DNA from: Vibrio qingdaonensis
GTDB taxonomy: Bacteria; Pseudomonadota; Gammaproteobacteria; Enterobacterales; Vibrionaceae
NCBI RefSeq assembly: GCF_026191675.1
Contig: NZ_JAKRRY010000002.1
Span: 186,001 to 250,000 of the forward strand
Direction of reading: 5' to 3'
Length of the DNA: 64,000 nucleotides
The notes under the pieces are model-generated. The model was not told where the DNA came from. It made no database searches and worked only from the letters and a program-made list of their open reading frames with translations. Below are positions 31,656-40,512 of this stretch, piece after piece (the stretch's first letter is position 1; every line of letters begins with the position of its first letter). The position numbers and the translations under genes are program-made.

Positions 31656-34178
31656 GTGAATCAACTTATTACCCTTATCCAACGTTTCCCTAAGTGTATT
31701 TTACTTTTCGTACTTGCGCTGACTGCAGCCAGTGCTTGGTACGGGCAACAACACTTCAAAATGAACGCCGATCTCTCCTCGCTGGTGAAACAAGATGGCG
31801 CGTGGGTTGATAATCTCGCTCACCTTGAAGAGGCATTTCCTGAAACGGGTAATGTGGTGGTGTTGGTCACGAGCCAAGATGGTGAGCTTGCTAAGCAAAG
31901 TGTTGAATCACTCGCTGATGAGTTGGCTTCGTCTTCTGTTATTAAAGACGTCTTTGCCCCGTCGACCTTATCATGGTTCCAGCAACATGCTCTGGGGTTC
32001 ATCGACGACAGTGACTATCAAACCCTTGAAAAGATGGTTAGCCAACAGGTAGCACCATTAGTTGCTGGCGCTAACGCTCAGCGCTTAGAGGTGTATTTGG
32101 GGCAATTAATTGACCGTAATAGTCACATTGCTACTCGTGCTCTAGGTAGCGATAGTTCGGTAGAGCGAGATAAAGCGAACGAAAATATACTGGAGCCTTT
32201 ATTGTTAGCGGCTAGCGGTCAAAAATTTGACTGGGCACGCGAGTTAAGCGGTCATATTACCTCGCCAACTGCGTACGCTATAACACTGGTTGCGCAGCCA
32301 GATGATAGCGTTAAGGAGCCAAACAGAGCGATAATTGAAGCGATTCATCATGCGGTCACAGCAGCGGAATTACCATCTAGTGTCGCGGTACAGATTACTG
32401 GTCAAGCGGCTTTAGATTTCGACGAAATCGTTGACGCGAATAATAGCATCGCCATTGCGGGTAGTGCGTCGCTGATTGGTCTAGTATTGATACTTGCTAT
32501 TGGCATTCGCTCGCTTCGTGTCATTGTTGCGTGTTATTTGACGGTCATCATAGGGTTGGTGTGGACGTTCGCCGCCGGTCTGTTTGTCGTGGGATCGTAC
32601 AACACCATCTCTATCGTGTTTATGGTGATGTTTATTGGCCTTGCCGTCGACTTTTCTATTCATCTTTGTCTTCATATTCAAGAACTCAGAATTAAAGGCG
32701 AAGACAACCGTCATAGCTTGACTCATGCCGTCGCTCATTCGTTTCGCCCGTTGGCGCTGTGCGCGCTTTCCTCTGGAATTGGGTTTCTTAGTTTTTATCC
32801 CACTGCCTACACGGGACTGGGTGAGTTAGGTATTGTTTCCGCATTAGGCATGTTACTTGGGTTATTGGCGACATTTGTCGTAATACCACTATTTTTTACC
32901 TTATTTGGTTACCCAACGGTTAAACATAAAACTGACACGCGCTATTTTTCTGCGTTTGGTCATGGGCTTGCGACTTATAAGCGGACAATCACCTTTTTAA
33001 TGGTTTGCCTGTCATTGGTGATGGGTTATGGCGCCACTCAATTTAAGTTTGATTTTTCGACGTTAGTATTGAAAAACCCACAGTCGGAGTCTGTGTTAGG
33101 GTTGTATGCATTACAACAACATGGATTGGGTTCTAGCTACCAGTTATATGCGGTCGCCAAGAACGAACAAGAAGCGAAGCAATGGAAGTCACAGTTACTT
33201 AACGAACCAACCATCAGTCAAGTCATCATTGCTAGCGATTTCATGCCAACAGAATTGGCACAACGCACGCAGCAATTGTCTGATGTTTTGCAGCCCAACA
33301 TGACAGCAAAACCATTGTCATTAAGTGAGTTTAAGCGTTTAGCGGTGGAAAAGGGTTGGCCAAATGCTGAGCGTATTCCAACAATGGCGAATGATAGTGC
33401 TGATCTTGGGTCACTGACCCAAGCGCTATTTTCTAGTGTCGACAGCGATACGTTATCCGCAATCACGTCAAATGCGACGGGATTGAATATTGATGAAGAT
33501 TTGCCTCGCTCGCTTTATCAACGCTACATCAGTAAGCAAGGAGAATGGCTGGTCGCCATCACGCCGTTAGGAGACATGAGTAATGTCGAAGAATTAAACC
33601 AGTTTATTAGCGATGTGCAGTTTATTGCTCCGAATGCCACGGGGCGCGCCGTCGCCGAAAAAGAAGTGGGGGGCATTGTCGTCGATGCCTTTAGAGCTGC
33701 GATTTTGATGTCGATCTTGGCGATCGCGTTGATCCTGATTTGGACGGTGAACAAGAAACGCGACATTGTACTCATTTTTATTCCGTTAGGCTTAGCGACG
33801 ATCACTACCTTAGGGATGATGTATTGGCTCAACTTGTCCATGAATATGGCTAATATTATTGTGGTCCCATTGATTTTTGGCTTAGGGGTGGATAATGGCA
33901 TTCATATCGTTAAGCGTTTTCGTGCCGTGGGCAGTTTGGAAGGTTTTTTTAAGACCTCGACACCTAAAGCATCCCTAATCAGCTGTTTAACTACTCTTGC
34001 GACGTTTGGCGCGTTAATTGTTGCCAAGCATCAAGGGATGCACTCTATCGGAATGGTGTTAACGATCGCCTTGTCGAGTATTCTGGTTTACAGTTTGGTA
34101 CTGTTACCTATTATGCTAGAAGCGACGAAGAAGTCGGAGAAAATCAGCGAAGTGGAAGCGAGTAGTAAAGAAAGGTAA
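31656..34178 (+). CDS. MMPL/RND superfamily exporter
   Basis: An 840-residue inner-membrane transporter of the COG1033 type, built as two repeats. Each has one helix, a large periplasmic domain, then five or so helices. The family's proton-relay Asp positions appear as GLAVDFSIHLCL in repeat 1 and GLGVDNGIHIVKRF in repeat 2. Relatives export hydrophobic or lipid-like molecules; the substrate here is unknown. The GTG start at 31656 lacks a strong ribosome binding site. It is monocistronic by context and ends in a hairpin-like GAGCCACTC/GAGTGGCT repeat near 34192-34219. Confidence 0.88.
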   Translation: MNQLITLIQRFPKCILLFVLALTAASAWYGQQHFKMNADLSSLVKQDGAWVDNLAHLEEAFPETGNVVVLVTSQDGELAKQSVESLADELASSSVIKDVFAPSTLSWFQQHALGFIDDSDYQTLEKMVSQQVAPLVAGANAQRLEVYLGQLIDRNSHIATRALGSDSSVERDKANENILEPLLLAASGQKFDWARELSGHITSPTAYAITLVAQPDDSVKEPNRAIIEAIHHAVTAAELPSSVAVQITGQAALDFDEIVDANNSIAIAGSASLIGLVLILAIGIRSLRVIVACYLTVIIGLVWTFAAGLFVVGSYNTISIVFMVMFIGLAVDFSIHLCLHIQELRIKGEDNRHSLTHAVAHSFRPLALCALSSGIGFLSFYPTAYTGLGELGIVSALGMLLGLLATFVVIPLFFTLFGYPTVKHKTDTRYFSAFGHGLATYKRTITFLMVCLSLVMGYGATQFKFDFSTLVLKNPQSESVLGLYALQQHGLGSSYQLYAVAKNEQEAKQWKSQLLNEPTISQVIIASDFMPTELAQRTQQLSDVLQPNMTAKPLSLSEFKRLAVEKGWPNAERIPTMANDSADLGSLTQALFSSVDSDTLSAITSNATGLNIDEDLPRSLYQRYISKQGEWLVAITPLGDMSNVEELNQFISDVQFIAPNATGRAVAEKEVGGIVVDAFRAAILMSILAIALILIWTVNKKRDIVLIFIPLGLATITTLGMMYWLNLSMNMANIIVVPLIFGLGVDNGIHIVKRFRAVGSLEGFFKTSTPKASLISCLTTLATFGALIVAKHQGMHSIGMVLTIALSSILVYSLVLLPIMLEATKKSEKISEVEASSKER

Positions 34179-34230
34179 GCGGTGTAGGAAGTGAGCCACT
34201 CATTGACTGGTGAGTGGCTGCGCGGGGTGA

Positions 34231-35079
34231 CTAGAATCTTGCATCCAATGTCATGAAGAAACTTTTTCTTTGTCCAAAACCAATTTCACTGATAAGCACC
34301 CAGTTAGGGGTGAATTCATATTGGGCACCGACTAGCGTGTTCCATTTATTCGCTAAGCTCTGGTTTACGGTAAATTTCGCGTTGTCTGGTAAGGAAATGC
34401 CACCTAATGGCAAATCGTTAATACTACCGGATAAGGTTTGTTCTATATTCTGATATTGTGCGCCAACCCAAGCTCTGATTGGCCAATCGCTGTTTCTTGA
34501 AAAATCATAGCCAACGCGCGGAGAGATCACGATTGAATCGATCTCTCCATCGATAACAGTCAGGCTTGTTTTAGTATAGCTGGCGTCAACTAGGGCAAAA
34601 ACACTCTCATACCCACCAGCAATGACTGTTCCTGCGCCATAGGTATAACCATCTAAGTCAAGTCGGAAAGGTTCGTTTATTTCAATGCCGTCACCAGGAA
34701 GGTTAGGAAACAGTTTAACGTGGCTAATCGTGGTTTCAGAATAGCCATCTAATTTCCCGCCTATAGCGTAAAAATTTAGAAAAGGTAGCACCCATACGTC
34801 GGCTTTCAGGGTGATAACTTGACTCTCCTGATAACCACCTTTTGTTTTAATGCCGATATCGTCTAGTGGGCCTAAACCCGCCAATGTAATTGAATCAACA
34901 TTTATCCCCTGAGAAACGTTCATATAGCCAAAACTCAACCCAATGGCTTCAGGTAATGTATAACCACGCTCTTCTGCCTCTGCTTTAAATAGAGGGAGCT
35001 CAAAGGCTTGTGGCGTTGGGGAAATAGTCCCGCTAATCATTGCGATAAGTGCAATCGACAGCGAACGGAATTTGGCCAT
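34231..35079 (-). CDS. Hypothetical outer-membrane beta-barrel protein
   Basis: A 282-residue protein I cannot assign to a named family. A signal peptide (ALIAMISGTISPTPQAFE region) is followed by alternating polar/hydrophobic strands rich in Gly and aromatic residues. Examples are GLSFGYMNVSQGINVDS, LDGYTYGAGTVIAGGYES and PIRAWVGAQYQNI. It ends in a strand terminating LDARF, the C-terminal Phe typical of BAM substrates. It is therefore a small outer-membrane barrel. A perfect 22-bp palindrome lies about 77 bp upstream of its start and is probably its operator. Confidence 0.75.
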   Translation of the reverse strand: MAKFRSLSIALIAMISGTISPTPQAFELPLFKAEAEERGYTLPEAIGLSFGYMNVSQGINVDSITLAGLGPLDDIGIKTKGGYQESQVITLKADVWVLPFLNFYAIGGKLDGYSETTISHVKLFPNLPGDGIEINEPFRLDLDGYTYGAGTVIAGGYESVFALVDASYTKTSLTVIDGEIDSIVISPRVGYDFSRNSDWPIRAWVGAQYQNIEQTLSGSINDLPLGGISLPDNAKFTVNQSLANKWNTLVGAQYEFTPNWVLISEIGFGQRKSFFMTLDARF

Positions 35080-35155
35080 GAAGTTACTCTTGCTAGTGAT
35101 GTGACTAAGCCACATTAATAAGGATGGCGAATTCTAAAGGATAGCATTATTGTTG

Positions 35156-35177
35156 GAAAGTGATATATATCACTTTC
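35156..35177 (-). promoter_or_regulatory. 22-bp perfect palindrome, candidate CRP/FNR-family operator
   Basis: GAAAGTGATAT followed by its exact reverse complement. The core GTGA-N6-TCAC is that of CRP sites and TGAT-N4-ATCA that of FNR sites, though the outermost bases fit neither perfectly. It lies in the promoter region of the minus-strand outer-membrane protein gene. The rest of 35178-35294 shows nothing clear. Confidence 0.65.
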
Positions 35178-35294
35178 TTTATGAAATTGGTTTGGACCAG
35201 CAGGCTTGCAGATAACGAAAGTTTGGTGCTTGGGGGGGAGCAAGTAAACGACAGCATAGCTAAATGATATCGCTTACTTAATGCTAAATATTGA

Positions 35295-35741
35295 TTATTC
35301 CTCGTCCTGATCTAGCGTAAGCCAGTTAATACGGACATTAGCTTGCTCAAACATATCTTGGCTGAGTGAGATTTTATCCCCCCATCGAGAGAGGAAGTCT
35401 TCAGATTGTGCGGGGCAATGGACGACTGAAATGCCCGTTTGAATGATCTTAGCGGCGCAGTTAGGGCACGGGAAGTGCGTGACCCAAATCTCGCACCCAT
35501 CGAGATCTCTTTTCGCAAAGAGAATCGCGTTTTCTTCCGCGTGCAAGGTTTTCAGGTATTTGGTTTCTCTTTCATCACTTTCGGCACTGTCAGAGATGCC
35601 GTGTGGATAACCGTTAAAGCCCACTGAAACGATGCGATTGTTTTTCGTGATCACCGCGCCAACTTGTGTCGAGGGATCTTTACTCCACGACCCAACAAGC
35701 TCAGCCATTTGGATAAATCGTTTTGCCCATTTTGAAGCCAT
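35295..35741 (-). CDS. Cytidine/deoxycytidylate deaminase-like enzyme
   Basis: A 148-residue zinc deaminase. The metal-binding and catalytic motifs are HAEENAILFA (proton-shuttle Glu) and PCPNCAAKI. The N-terminal part (WAKRFIQMAELVGSWSKDPS, TQVGAVITKNNRIVSVGFNG) matches dCMP deaminases, which turn dCMP to dUMP for thymidylate supply. The start at 35741 gives MASKWAKRF; an 18-residue upstream extension in the same frame has no family support. It appears to be a single-gene unit. Confidence 0.88.
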   Translation of the reverse strand: MASKWAKRFIQMAELVGSWSKDPSTQVGAVITKNNRIVSVGFNGYPHGISDSAESDERETKYLKTLHAEENAILFAKRDLDGCEIWVTHFPCPNCAAKIIQTGISVVHCPAQSEDFLSRWGDKISLSQDMFEQANVRINWLTLDQDEE

Positions 35742-36038
35742 GTAGATACCATTATTTAAAATCAATTTGTGACAAAGTTTACAAAAATTAGCCAAGTAAC
35801 ACGAGTGCTAATTGCAAACGATTACATTTTTCCTCACGCTTTTCTTAACGAAAGGGACACTCTATTTTAACTGGCATTGGGTTGAGCTTGTTGCATTGGT
35901 TGAGTGAATGGAAGTTGCGTTGGTTTTGTGACTTGAACGAAATTCTTTGTCAGAGTATTGCGAATTCTGTTTAAAATCCCTAAAACTTCTATGAACATGT
36001 GTCAGTATTCGACGAATTCTTCAGAAAGGGAAAAGGAA

Positions 36039-36818
36039 ATGCGAAAAACACTGTTAGCGGTTTCACTATGTAGTCTGTGTTTTAGCGCAGGGAGCTTAGC
36101 ATTTACGAAAGATTGGTCTGCATCAAGTGTAAAAGCCGTAACTCAAGGGGCGAAACAAGGGGATTTGTTTGCACAGATTGAGTTAGGGGACAGATACGCC
36201 GTCGGTAATGGCATTAAAGAAGATGATAAGATTGCTGTTGAGTGGTATTTCAAAGCTGCAGAACAAGGCAGTGAGACGGCAATGTATAAGTTGGGCATGA
36301 TGTATGACAATGGACACGGTGTTCATTACGATGCGAAAGAAGCCGCGTCTTGGTTTGAAAAAGCATCCAACATTGGTCATGACCAAGCGCAATACTATCT
36401 TGCGGGTATGTACAAATGGGGTAGAGGTGTTCCTAAGAGCAACGCTAAGGCCGTTGAGTATTATCGCTTAGCGGCTGAGCGTGGCTATGATGTCGCGCAA
36501 AATAGCCTAGGAGTGATGTACGCGAAAGGATTGGGTATTGAGCAAAATGATATTGAAGCGGTGAACTGGTATCGAAAAGCCGCAGAAAATGGCTATGCTT
36601 ACGGTCAACGTAATTTAGCGTTTAAGTATTCATTAGGCGAGGGTGTTGAGCTCAACAATGTTCAAGCGCTTGCTTGGGCGTCGGTGGCTGCGACAAATGG
36701 CTATCAAAGCGCTGAGAATCTGCGTGATGAAATAACGACCAAGTTATCGAATGAAGAGATAGATGAAGCGAACCTTTTGGCGAAGCAATATTTAGCGGCT
36801 TATTCCTCTCATAAGTAA
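36039..36818 (+). CDS. Sel1-repeat (SLR) exported protein
   Basis: A 259-residue protein with a signal peptide (LLAVSLCSLCFSAGSLA) followed by about five Sel1 repeats of 36 residues, each recognisable as the pattern A-x-x-x-LG-x-x-Y-x-x-G-x-G, for example YKLGMMYDNGHGV and NSLGVMYAKGLGI. Such proteins are periplasmic scaffolds for protein contacts. The start at 36039 has AAAGGGAAAAGGA upstream and gives a standard signal. The partner is unknown. A terminator follows. Confidence 0.88.
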   Translation: MRKTLLAVSLCSLCFSAGSLAFTKDWSASSVKAVTQGAKQGDLFAQIELGDRYAVGNGIKEDDKIAVEWYFKAAEQGSETAMYKLGMMYDNGHGVHYDAKEAASWFEKASNIGHDQAQYYLAGMYKWGRGVPKSNAKAVEYYRLAAERGYDVAQNSLGVMYAKGLGIEQNDIEAVNWYRKAAENGYAYGQRNLAFKYSLGEGVELNNVQALAWASVAATNGYQSAENLRDEITTKLSNEEIDEANLLAKQYLAAYSSHK

Positions 36819-36850
36819 CCCAACCCGGTAAAGTTAAAGTCGACTTAGCA

Positions 36851-36877
36851 AAAAAGGGAAGCCACGCTTCCCTTTTT
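36851..36877. terminator. Bidirectional terminator after the Sel1-repeat gene
   Basis: AAAAAGGGAAG pairs with CTTCCCTTTTT around a five-base loop, between convergent genes. Confidence 0.9.
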
Positions 36878-36911
36878 AGTATTTCCAGTATTTGTGTGAA
36901 CCATAGAACCA

Positions 36912-37847
36912 TTACCAACTCAGTATCGAGTTATCTCTTGCGCCAAACTTTCGTTCATATCTCGGTAACATAGTTTCGTTCCCCAACAACCCGCCTTGGT
37001 GCACATAAAGTACCGTAGCATCGGGGTTTGCTGCTAACCAAGGGAGCAAGCAGCGCCACATCAGTGGGTCATACAGTAGGTCAAACTCTATATCGGTTTG
37101 TTCGTATAACAAGCGCCATATGGCGTAGTCTTCTTGATACAGCTTACCAAAATGGTGTTTCGCGTCCCGCTGCAAAATCGTCGGATGAACATCGAATTCG
37201 TTCAATTCCTGAAACTGTTTAACTAAGTAGTCTCGCCCACCAACACAGGGGCAGGTAAGCACTTCAATACCTTCTGAGTGCAGTGCTTTAGCAAGATATA
37301 ACGCAGTGGTACCGGTGCCAGAAGGTAGAGCCACTTTCAGGTTAGGATTCTTTTCAAACCGTGCCCATGCCAGAATTTCTCTAGCAAGCGTTTGCACGCC
37401 AACTTCGGCAAGTTGAAACCGGCCGCCCTCTGGGACAATGAGACATGAGTCATCATCGCCATGTTGACGTTGAATAAAGTCACTAGGGTGGCATTTCTCT
37501 AGATTATCGACCTGATCGGAGAGTGACACGATATTAGCGCCAAGCTCTAAGGCCATTCGATAATTTCCCATCGGCTTTTCATCTAACCAAGCGGGTTTAT
37601 GATCAACATAATAAGTCAGCTGCCAACCTTTTATCCTCGCTAAAGCGGCAAGTGATGTCAGCGAGTTTGCTTGGGCTGAGCCCCATCCAATCAAGCGAGA
37701 AATATTCGGATTGTGTTGGTCTAATAATGCGGCAAATTTTCGCGCTTTATTGCCATTAAAGTGGCTATGAAGCAAATCATCACGTTTTAAATAAAACGAG
37801 CGGCCTTCCACATTATGCTGAGTGACAGGGCTGTCTTTGAGTTTCAC
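36912..37847 (-). CDS. ACC deaminase / D-cysteine desulfhydrase family PLP enzyme
   Basis: A 311-residue fold-type II PLP enzyme. The cofactor lysine is expected in FNGNKARKFAALL, the phosphate-binding Ser/Gly loop is ALPSGTGTTALYLAKAL, and GSAQANSL also fits the family. Members act on 1-aminocyclopropane-1-carboxylate or D-cysteine. Vibrio copies are annotated simply as 1-aminocyclopropane-1-carboxylate deaminase, but D-cysteine desulfhydrase activity is at least as likely. It is monocistronic. Confidence 0.85.
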   Translation of the reverse strand: MKLKDSPVTQHNVEGRSFYLKRDDLLHSHFNGNKARKFAALLDQHNPNISRLIGWGSAQANSLTSLAALARIKGWQLTYYVDHKPAWLDEKPMGNYRMALELGANIVSLSDQVDNLEKCHPSDFIQRQHGDDDSCLIVPEGGRFQLAEVGVQTLAREILAWARFEKNPNLKVALPSGTGTTALYLAKALHSEGIEVLTCPCVGGRDYLVKQFQELNEFDVHPTILQRDAKHHFGKLYQEDYAIWRLLYEQTDIEFDLLYDPLMWRCLLPWLAANPDATVLYVHQGGLLGNETMLPRYERKFGARDNSILSW

Positions 37848-38326
37848 TAGAAAAACCGTTTGAACTTGAAAAACTGGATTCTAACGTTAACCATGCTCAG
37901 AGACAAATGACACCGTTTACAAACGCATACATTAGCAATTGTGTAGATATGCGATAATTATCCTAATGAGTGCTGAGCCGCTTAACTGAGTAACCTGTTA
38001 CCTAGCGTCATGCTAGTGGGCAGTTTGCCGCTATTATTGACATAAATCTGACGTTGACGATGTTTACGGAATATTTGTTACACTGAGCCTATACTATGCC
38101 TAGTAGTAACGTTTGGAAGGCGAATTTATGTGACGCATTGATTGTTAAGTTTTCTCAGGTTTTGCCGACAATACAATATACTCAGTGAATGTTTGATTTA
38201 ATAGTGTTCTAAAAGGTCAATAAATTAGACATTTGAACACCTTCAGCCCTTTTAATTCTTTGAACGCCCTAGTAAACTTTGTCGTTCTCCGTGCCAATGC
38301 GCACGTGTTATCTGTGAGTTAAATAT
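37848..38326 (+). other. Long leader and promoter region of the arn operon
   Basis: 479 bp between the divergent PLP-enzyme gene and arnB, without a coding frame. It is AT-rich, with possible -35 elements (TTGACA near 38037) but no matching -10 that I trust. I searched for PmrA-type direct repeats (CTTAA, 5 bp, CTTAA) and saw only a poor half-match near 38250. The region is long enough for a structured leader. Confidence 0.45.
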
Positions 38327-39487
38327 ATGAGCCAGTCTTTTCTCCCTTTATGTCGCCCTGCGGTCGATGAAAAAGATATTCAAGCTGTCGTTGATGTACT
38401 GCGTTCAGGATGGATTACAACCGGTCCCAAAAATGCGGATCTGGAAAGTAAAATCTCTGAGCATACTGGCGCGCCGTATGCAGTAGCGTTAAGTAGCGCG
38501 ACGGCAGGTATGCATTTAGTCTTATTGGCACTTGGTATTGGTCCTGGTGATGAAGTCATTACCCCTTCTCTTACGTGGGTATCGACGATAAACATGATCA
38601 CCCTAGTGGGTGCTAAGCCAGTTTTTGTCGATGTTGATGTTGACACGTTAATGACGGATGCAGAAAAGATTGAACCGCTGATTACCGATAAAACCAAACT
38701 GATCATCCCAGTTCACTATGCTGGCGCGTCATTGGATTTAGATCCAATTTATGCACTTGGTGAGCGTTTTGGTATTCCAGTGGTTGAAGATGCGGCGCAT
38801 GCTTTAGGCGCAGAGTATCAAGGTCAGCCTATTGGTGCTCGCGGTACGTGTCTATTCTCCATGCATGCGATTAAAAACGTCACTACAGCAGAAGGTGGTG
38901 TTTTCACTACATTTGATGCAGAACTGGCTGATAAAATTCGCCGTTTGAAATTTCATGGCCTAGGCGTCGATGCTTTTGATCGTGAAACTCAAGGTCGAGC
39001 GCCTCAAGCCGAGGTCATTGAACCAGGCTTTAAATACAATATGCCAGATATTTGCGCTGTATTGGCACTTGGTCAAATGGATCGTATTGCAGAGATTACG
39101 GCAGCCCGTACTGAGTTAGCGTTGAGCTATCGTGAAAAGTTAAGTGTCATTAAAGGTGTGACTCCGTTAGGTCTTGCCAATCATGACCACAAACACTGTT
39201 GGCATTTAATGATTGTACGTATTGACCCTGCGCAAGCGGGCATCACACGTGACGAGTTGATTGCTAAACTCAAAGAGAAAGGGATTGGCGCTGGCATTCA
39301 CTTTAAAGCGTGTCATACCCAGAAATATTATCGAGAAAACTACGCAGAACGATTTGGCGCGATTACGCCAAACTTAGAAAATACAGAGCATAATAGCCAG
39401 CAAATTTGTTCACTACCGCTCTTTCCTGATATGACTCAGGAAGATGTTACGCGAGTAGTGAATGCCGTGTCAGAAATAATTGGATAA
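38327..39487 (+). CDS. arnB: UDP-4-amino-4-deoxy-L-arabinose--oxoglutarate aminotransferase ArnB
   Basis: A 386-residue DegT/DnrJ/EryC1 aminotransferase that converts UDP-4-keto-arabinose to UDP-4-amino-4-deoxy-L-arabinose (UDP-Ara4N). The N-terminus [17 protein letters not shown], the [12 protein letters not shown] segment and the PLP lysine in [15 protein letters not shown] match ArnB. The C-terminus with [13 protein letters not shown] is also diagnostic. It is the first gene of a seven-gene operon, 3 bp before arnC. Confidence 0.95.
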   Translation: MSQSFLPLCRPAVDEKDIQAVVDVLRSGWITTGPKNADLESKISEHTGAPYAVALSSATAGMHLVLLALGIGPGDEVITPSLTWVSTINMITLVGAKPVFVDVDVDTLMTDAEKIEPLITDKTKLIIPVHYAGASLDLDPIYALGERFGIPVVEDAAHALGAEYQGQPIGARGTCLFSMHAIKNVTTAEGGVFTTFDAELADKIRRLKFHGLGVDAFDRETQGRAPQAEVIEPGFKYNMPDICAVLALGQMDRIAEITAARTELALSYREKLSVIKGVTPLGLANHDHKHCWHLMIVRIDPAQAGITRDELIAKLKEKGIGAGIHFKACHTQKYYRENYAERFGAITPNLENTEHNSQQICSLPLFPDMTQEDVTRVVNAVSEIIG

Positions 39488-39490
39488 CCC

Positions 39491-40486
39491 ATGAAACAGA
39501 ATGAACCTATCAATTTTGTGTCTATCGTCATACCGGTATACAACGAAGAAAGTTGCTTACAAGAGCTAATCGAGCGGACGACGAAAGCGGCAGACAGCCT
39601 TGGTAAAGACTATGAGCTAGTCTTAGTCGACGACGGTAGTCGAGATCGCAGTGTTGAAATCATTGAAGCAGCGTCTGCGAAAGAAGGCAGCCATGTGGTT
39701 GGTGTTATCCTTAACCGTAACTATGGTCAGCACAATGCGATCATGGCAGGTTTCGAGCAGGTTCGTGGCGACTTAATTATCACCCTAGATGCCGATTTAC
39801 AAAACCCGCCAGAAGAGATTCCAAATCTGGTTGCTAAAGCGGAAGAGGGGTTTGATTCGGTCGGCACTGTGCGTCAAAACCGTCAAGATAGCGCGTTGCG
39901 TCGTTACCCATCTAAAGTTATCAATAAACTGGTTAAGCGCTCTACAGGCGTTGAGATGAACGATTACGGTTGTATGCTGCGTGCTTACCGCCGACATGTT
40001 GTTGATGCAATGCTAGAATGTCATGAGCGCAGTACATTTATTCCAGTACTGGCGAATGGTTTTTCTCGTCATACTACAGAAATCCCAGTTCACCACGACG
40101 AACGTGCCGATGGTGAATCTAAGTATAGCTTTATGAAGTTGATCAGTTTGATGTTCGACTTGATCACGAGTATGACAACCGCGCCGTTGCGTTTACTGAG
40201 CATCGTGGGCGGTATGACCGCAGCAGCGGGTATCGCGTTCGGTATCATACTAATGCTTATGCGTATTTTATTTGGCTCAGAATGGGCCGGCGACGGTTTG
40301 TTTACGTTATTTGCGATTCTATTTGTATTTGTTGGTGGGCAGTTTATCGGCTTAGGCTTGCTAGGTGAGTATATTGGACGAATTTATTCCGATGTGCGAG
40401 CAAGGCCGCGTTACTATGTACAGGATGTTTTGGTGGGTGAGGCAACTCGCACCGCACGTGAAACTGACGAATCAAAGAACAAATAA
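39491..40486 (+). CDS. arnC: Undecaprenyl-phosphate Ara4FN transferase ArnC
   Basis: A 331-residue GT2 glycosyltransferase that moves formylated Ara4N from UDP to undecaprenyl phosphate on the cytoplasmic face. The motif [14 protein letters not shown] holds the metal-binding DxD, and the N-terminal VDDGSRDRS stretch fits the family. Two C-terminal helices (around [15 protein letters not shown] and [19 protein letters not shown]) anchor it. Order and length match the E. coli operon. Confidence 0.95.
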   Translation: MKQNEPINFVSIVIPVYNEESCLQELIERTTKAADSLGKDYELVLVDDGSRDRSVEIIEAASAKEGSHVVGVILNRNYGQHNAIMAGFEQVRGDLIITLDADLQNPPEEIPNLVAKAEEGFDSVGTVRQNRQDSALRRYPSKVINKLVKRSTGVEMNDYGCMLRAYRRHVVDAMLECHERSTFIPVLANGFSRHTTEIPVHHDERADGESKYSFMKLISLMFDLITSMTTAPLRLLSIVGGMTAAAGIAFGIILMLMRILFGSEWAGDGLFTLFAILFVFVGGQFIGLGLLGEYIGRIYSDVRARPRYYVQDVLVGEATRTARETDESKNK

Positions 40487-40512
40487 TAAGATTTATATTA
40501 GAGGAATATTCC

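Noticed and set aside
38150..38170. TTCTCA-containing stretch upstream of arnB as a SypG site
   Set aside because: It shares only the six-base core with the syp elements and has no sigma-54 promoter downstream.
38240..38270. Possible PmrA box before arnB
   Set aside because: Only the first half (TTTAA) fits; the second half at the right spacing is TGAAC.
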